From the NCBI GenBank assembly GCA_002451085.1, contig DKBE01000096.1, positions 1 to 11,281 of the forward strand: a stretch of 11,281 nucleotides of DNA, written 5' to 3'. The notes under the pieces were generated by a model, which saw nothing but the letters and a program-made list of their open reading frames with translations, was not told the DNA's origin and searched no databases. This DNA comes from Proteobacteria bacterium UBA6908 (GTDB lineage: Bacteria > Pseudomonadota > Gammaproteobacteria > Acidiferrobacterales > UBA6901). Below are positions 7,944 through 11,281 of the stretch, piece by piece. Position 1 is the stretch's first letter. Each line of letters opens with the position of its first letter. The position numbers were made by a program, and so were the translations under genes.

Positions 7944-9995
7944 CTAGGCGGCCAGTCCGGAATGCCGCAGTAACGCATCAATTTTTGGTTTGCGACCGCG
8001 GAAGCGGACGAACAGCTCCATCGGCTCGGCCGCCCCGCCCTGTTCGAGGATGGCGTGCAGGAATTCCTCACCGGTGCGGCGATCGAACACACCGTTCTCT
8101 TCGAACTTCGAAAACGCATCGGCCGACAACACCTCGGCCCACTTGTAGCTGTAGTAGCCGGCGGCGTAGCCGCCGCCGAAAATGTGCCCGAAGCTGTTCG
8201 GAAAACGGTTGAACGCCGGCGGGATGACCACTGACACGTCGCGGCGTACTGTCTCGAGCAATTGAAGAATGGTCTGCTCGCCGCCCGGGTTGTAGTCGCT
8301 GTGCAGGCGCATGTCGAACAGCGAAAATTCGAGCTGGCGCACCATCTGCAATGCCGACTGGAAATTGCGCGCGGCGATCATTTTTTGATAGAGCGCCTCG
8401 GGCAGCGTCGCGCCGGTCTGGTAGTGGCGCGCCAACACGTCGAGCGCCTGTTTTTCCCAGCACCAGTTTTCCATGAACTGGCTCGGCAGTTCGACCGCGT
8501 CCCACTTCACGCCATTGATGCCGGCGACGCCGGCATAGTCCACCAGCGTCAGCATGTGGTGCAGGCCGTGACCGAACTCGTGAAACAGGGTCGTGACCTC
8601 GTCATGGGTGAACAGCGCCGGATCCTTGCCGACCGGCGCGCTGAAGTTGCAGATGAGATAGGCCACCGGCACCTGCACGCCCTGCGCATCGCGCTTGCGC
8701 GACATGCAGTCGTCCATCCAGGCACCACCGCGCTTGTGCGGGCGCGCGTACAGGTCGAGATAGAAGCGACCGCGCAGGGTCCCGGCGCTGTCGCGGATTT
8801 CGTAGAAGCGCGCATCCGGGTGCCACAGTTCCGCGCCCTTGACCTCGCGGACTTCCAGGCCGTACAGGCGCCGGACCACCTCGAACAGACCGGTCAGCAC
8901 CTGCGGTTCGGGAAAATACGGGCGCAGGTCCTCTTCCGAAAAGGCGTAACGATCCTGGCGGAGTTTCTCGGAATAATAAGGAATGTCCCAGGCCTCGAGC
9001 TCGCTGGCGCCAAAGCGTTCGGCGGCAAAGGTGCGCAACTCGGTCAGCTCCTTCTGCGCCGCCGGGCGCGAGCGCGCCACCAGGTCGTTGAGGAACGCCA
9101 GCACCTCTTCGGTGCTCTCGGCCATTTTGGTTTCGATCGACAGCGCGGCGTAGTGCGGGAAACCCAGCAATCGCGCCTCGTCGGCGCGCAGCTGCAGGAT
9201 GCGGGTCATGGTCGGGCCGTTGTCCCATTGGCCGGCGTGCGGCCCAAGCTCGCTGGCGCGCGTGACGCTCGCCTCGTACAGCTGGCGGCGCAGCGCACGA
9301 TTGTCGGCATACATCATCACCGGCAGGTAGGACGGCATGTGCAGGGTCAATTTCCAGCCGGCCTTGCCGTCGCGTTCAGCCGCGGCACGCGCGGCGGCCC
9401 GGGCCGTGTCCGGCAAGCCGGCCAGCTCGGCCTCGTCGGTGATCAGCAGTTCCCAGGCATTGGTGGCATCGAGCAGGTTCTCATCGAATTTGCTGTGCAG
9501 CACCGACAGCTCTTCGACCACGGCCTTGAAGTGCGTCTTGTCCACGTCGCTGAGCTCGGCGCCCGACAGGCGGAAATCGCGCAGCACGTTGTCGATGATC
9601 TTCTGCTGGGCGGCACTGAGCGCGGTGAAGTCCGCGCGTGCGGCCACGGCCTTGTAGGCCCGGTACAGGCGCTCGTCCTGCTTGAGCTCGGTGGAGTAGG
9701 CACTGAGCTTCGGCAGGCAGGCGTTGTAGGCCTTGCGCAGCTCCTCGTTGTTCATCACCGCATTGAGGTGCGACACCGGCGACCAGATGCGGCTCAGCCG
9801 CTCGTTCATGTCCTCGATCGGCTGGATGAAGTTGTCCCAGGTCGGCTCGCGCACGTCGTGCAGCAACTGCTCGATGGCCACGCGGTTGGCGGCCAGCGTC
9901 TGCACCACGGCCGGCTCGACATCCTCGGGGCGGATCGCGGCGAAGCGCGGCAGCCCGGAAAGGTCCAGCAGGGGATTCACATTCGGTTGGTTCAT
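7944..9995 (-). CDS. prlC: Oligopeptidase A (M3 metallopeptidase)
   Basis: A 683-residue cytoplasmic zinc oligopeptidase of family M3, close in length to E. coli PrlC/OpdA (680). It degrades short peptides, including cleaved signal peptides. The zinc site is H472-E473-F474-G475-H476 within TLFHEFGHGLHHML, with the third ligand at about E502 in AVELPSQFMENW. Other family blocks are NPLLDLSGLPRFAAI at the N-terminus, GPTMTRILQLRADEARLLGF, and the FGHIFGGGYAAGYYSYKWAEV block near the C-terminus. The start at 9995 fits the family N-terminus, but no clear Shine-Dalgarno precedes it. The stop lies 9 nt before the proline-rich gene, so it heads a probable three-gene unit. It diverges from srkA across 103 bp. 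No active-site residue is missing. Confidence 0.97.
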   Translation of the reverse strand: MNQPNVNPLLDLSGLPRFAAIRPEDVEPAVVQTLAANRVAIEQLLHDVREPTWDNFIQPIEDMNERLSRIWSPVSHLNAVMNNEELRKAYNACLPKLSAYSTELKQDERLYRAYKAVAARADFTALSAAQQKIIDNVLRDFRLSGAELSDVDKTHFKAVVEELSVLHSKFDENLLDATNAWELLITDEAELAGLPDTARAAARAAAERDGKAGWKLTLHMPSYLPVMMYADNRALRRQLYEASVTRASELGPHAGQWDNGPTMTRILQLRADEARLLGFPHYAALSIETKMAESTEEVLAFLNDLVARSRPAAQKELTELRTFAAERFGASELEAWDIPYYSEKLRQDRYAFSEEDLRPYFPEPQVLTGLFEVVRRLYGLEVREVKGAELWHPDARFYEIRDSAGTLRGRFYLDLYARPHKRGGAWMDDCMSRKRDAQGVQVPVAYLICNFSAPVGKDPALFTHDEVTTLFHEFGHGLHHMLTLVDYAGVAGINGVKWDAVELPSQFMENWCWEKQALDVLARHYQTGATLPEALYQKMIAARNFQSALQMVRQLEFSLFDMRLHSDYNPGGEQTILQLLETVRRDVSVVIPPAFNRFPNSFGHIFGGGYAAGYYSYKWAEVLSADAFSKFEENGVFDRRTGEEFLHAILEQGGAAEPMELFVRFRGRKPKIDALLRHSGLAA

Positions 9996-10098
9996 GGCGG
10001 AAATAGTTCGGTCAGGCGGCGTATCGGATGATAATCTAACACGCTTGGGCAGCCTGCCGCATCGCCAAACACCCTGCCCTTCTGAGGATTTCCGCCGC

Positions 10099-11085
10099 GT
10101 GTCTGATCATCCCTATGCCGCGCTGACCCCCGACGTGATCCTCGACGCGGTTGAAACCTACGGGGTACGCTGCACCGGTGCGCTGCAGGCACTCAACAGC
10201 TACGAGAACCGCGTCTACCGGGTCGAGATTGAGGATCAAAAACCGCTAGCCGCCAAATTCTACCGCCCGGCCCGCTGGAGCGATGCCGCGATCCGCGAAG
10301 AGCACGGCTTTGCGCTGGAGCTGGCGGCGGCGGAAATCCCGATGGTGGCGCCGCTCGCACGCGACGGCGAGACTCTATTTACCCACGCCAGCTTCCGCTT
10401 CGCGCTGTTCCCGTGGCAACCGGGCCGGGTGTCGGAGCTCAATCACCGCGAGGAACGCGAGGTGCTGGGCCGCTATCTCGGACGGTTGCACCGGGTCGGG
10501 CGCTCAAAACGCTTTGAACACCGACCGGCACTGACGGTCGACAGCTTCGGGCGCGAATCGGCCGACTTTTTGCTGAGCGGCAATTTTCTACCCGGCTATC
10601 TCACCGACTCCTACCGCACCTTGACGGACCAGCTGCTCGGGCAGATCGCGGCACGTATCGACGCCATCGCCGCGCCCACCCTGCGCCTGCATGGCGACTG
10701 CCACCTGAGTAATCTGCTGTGGACCGACGGTGCCCCGCACCTGGTCGACCTCGACGATTGCCGCAGCGGCCCGGCGGTGCAGGACCTGTGGATGCTGCTG
10801 TCCGGCACGCACGCCGAGCGCGAAATGCAGCTTGGTCACGTACTCACCGGCTACACCCAGTTCATGGAATTCGACCCGTCCGAGCTGGCGCTGATCGAAC
10901 CGCTGCGGACGCTGCGGCTCATGCACTACAGCGCGTGGCTGGCGCGGCGCTGGGACGACCCGGCCTTCCCGGTGAATTTTCCGTGGTTCAACACCGCCCG
11001 CTACTGGGAAGAACAGCTCCAGTACCTGCGCGAGCAGCTCGCCGCCCTGGATGAACCGGCGCTTTCCTGGCGGCCGGAGTATTAA
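10099..11085 (+). CDS. srkA: Stress response Ser/Thr protein kinase (SrkA/YihE/RdoA family)
   Basis: A 328-residue kinase of the choline-kinase-like fold, equal in length to E. coli SrkA, which protects cells under stress and antagonises MazEF-linked death in E. coli. It has LNSYENRVY with S34 (E. coli S36), K53 in AAKFYRP, the catalytic loop HGDCHLSNLLW with D200 and N205, the metal-binding DLDD starting at D217, and GPAVQDLWMLL. The C-terminal block AFPVNFPW also matches. The open frame extends back to 9733 over prlC, but the GTG at 10099 gives the family N-terminus (SDHPYAALTPD) and has GAGGA about 10 nt upstream. It diverges from prlC and precedes a gamma-carbonic-anhydrase-like gene by 32 nt, probably in one operon. 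Confidence 0.95.
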   Translation: MSDHPYAALTPDVILDAVETYGVRCTGALQALNSYENRVYRVEIEDQKPLAAKFYRPARWSDAAIREEHGFALELAAAEIPMVAPLARDGETLFTHASFRFALFPWQPGRVSELNHREEREVLGRYLGRLHRVGRSKRFEHRPALTVDSFGRESADFLLSGNFLPGYLTDSYRTLTDQLLGQIAARIDAIAAPTLRLHGDCHLSNLLWTDGAPHLVDLDDCRSGPAVQDLWMLLSGTHAEREMQLGHVLTGYTQFMEFDPSELALIEPLRTLRLMHYSAWLARRWDDPAFPVNFPWFNTARYWEEQLQYLREQLAALDEPALSWRPEY

Positions 11086-11117
11086 TAAGATCGTCCGAAA
11101 CCCGATGAGGTCCAGTC

Positions 11118-11281
11118 ATGGCCATCCGCCCTTATAAAGGAATCCTGCCACAACTCGGCGCCCGCGTGTACGTGGACGACAGCGCCGTGGTGATCGGTGA
11201 CGTGGTGCTCGGCGAAGACGCCTCGGTCTGGCCGCAATGCTCGGTGCGCGGCGACGTCAACGCCATCCGCATCGGCGCGCG
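11118..11281 (+). CDS. Gamma-carbonic anhydrase-like hexapeptide-repeat protein, N-terminal part
   Basis: The first 54 codons of a left-handed beta-helix protein of the gamma-carbonic anhydrase family (YrdA/PaaY-like); the window ends inside it. It reads MAIRPYKGILPQLGARVYV, then DDSAVVIGDVVLGEDASVWP, then CSVRGDVNAIRIGA. The spaced hydrophobic residues and the RGDVN motif are typical. The metal-binding histidines lie beyond the edge, so carbonic anhydrase activity cannot be judged. The ATG at 11118 is preceded by GAGG and lies 32 nt after srkA. Confidence 0.92.
   Translation, partial: MAIRPYKGILPQLGARVYVDDSAVVIGDVVLGEDASVWPQCSVRGDVNAIRIGA

Noticed and set aside
7435..7947. Plus-strand frame of 170 codons rich in FSTGFG/LGFSTG repeats, resembling a Gly-rich adhesin
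   Set aside because: It is the exact antisense of the proline-rich repeat gene; the opposite strand has signal peptide, membrane span, ribosome site and operon context.
8262..10031. Plus-strand open frame of 589 codons
   Set aside because: Antisense shadow of prlC, which carries the full M3 zinc site.
10007..10035. Possible srkA promoter with -10 GATAAT at 10030-10035
   Set aside because: The -10 is fair, but the hexamer at 17 nt spacing (TTCGGT) is a poor -35 and there is no extended -10; too weak to annotate.
9733..10098. Longer srkA start at 9733
   Set aside because: It lies wholly over the prlC start region and adds about 120 residues with no family similarity; the GTG at 10099 gives the E. 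coli SrkA length.

Overview
The window is GC-rich, densely coding chromosomal DNA. It most likely comes from a gammaproteobacterium, possibly of the sulfur-oxidising Chromatiales or Ectothiorhodospira type. This rests on E. coli-like PrlC, SrkA, Tpx and XthA proteins, a two-subunit glycine decarboxylase (GcvPA/GcvPB), a DUF4124-glutaredoxin protein and a solo PhnD-like binding protein. The taxonomic placement is inference; there is no rRNA in the window.

Region 1 (1-4854, minus strand) is a glycine-cleavage operon. It reads: sigma70-type promoter (4826-4854), tandem glycine riboswitch (about 4648-4816), intrinsic terminator (4614-4647), lipA, gcvT, gcvH, gcvPA, tpx, gcvPB (cut by the left edge). 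The gaps are only 8-37 nt. GcvPA/GcvPB decarboxylate glycine, GcvH carries the aminomethyl group on its lipoyl arm, GcvT hands the methylene to tetrahydrofolate, and LipA builds the lipoyl group. The riboswitch should therefore link glycine level both to the enzyme and to maturation of its cofactor. Two features are unusual: lipA is the first gene, with a divergent sequence, and a thiol peroxidase gene lies between the genes for the two subunits of the P-protein.

Region 2 (4855-6046) is an AT-richer non-coding stretch of about 375 bp, then a secreted PhnD-like substrate-binding protein on the plus strand. It has no ABC permease or ATPase beside it. A sigma54-like -24/-12 element lies upstream.

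Region 3 (6072-9995, minus strand) reads prlC (oligopeptidase A), a proline-rich single-pass membrane protein with seven six-residue repeats, a secreted DUF4124-glutaredoxin protein that overlaps it, a strong hairpin, and xthA (exonuclease III). The first three look co-transcribed and translationally coupled.

Region 4 (10099-11281, plus strand) diverges from prlC. It holds srkA (stress-response Ser/Thr kinase, GTG start) and the first 54 codons of a gamma-carbonic-anhydrase-like protein cut by the right edge. The 103 bp between prlC and srkA shows no convincing promoter.

No tRNA, rRNA, CRISPR array, insertion sequence or prophage gene was seen. I found no clearly novel defence or mobile system. 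The most informative material is the riboswitch-lipA-gcv-tpx arrangement and the PrlC/proline-rich/glutaredoxin cluster.
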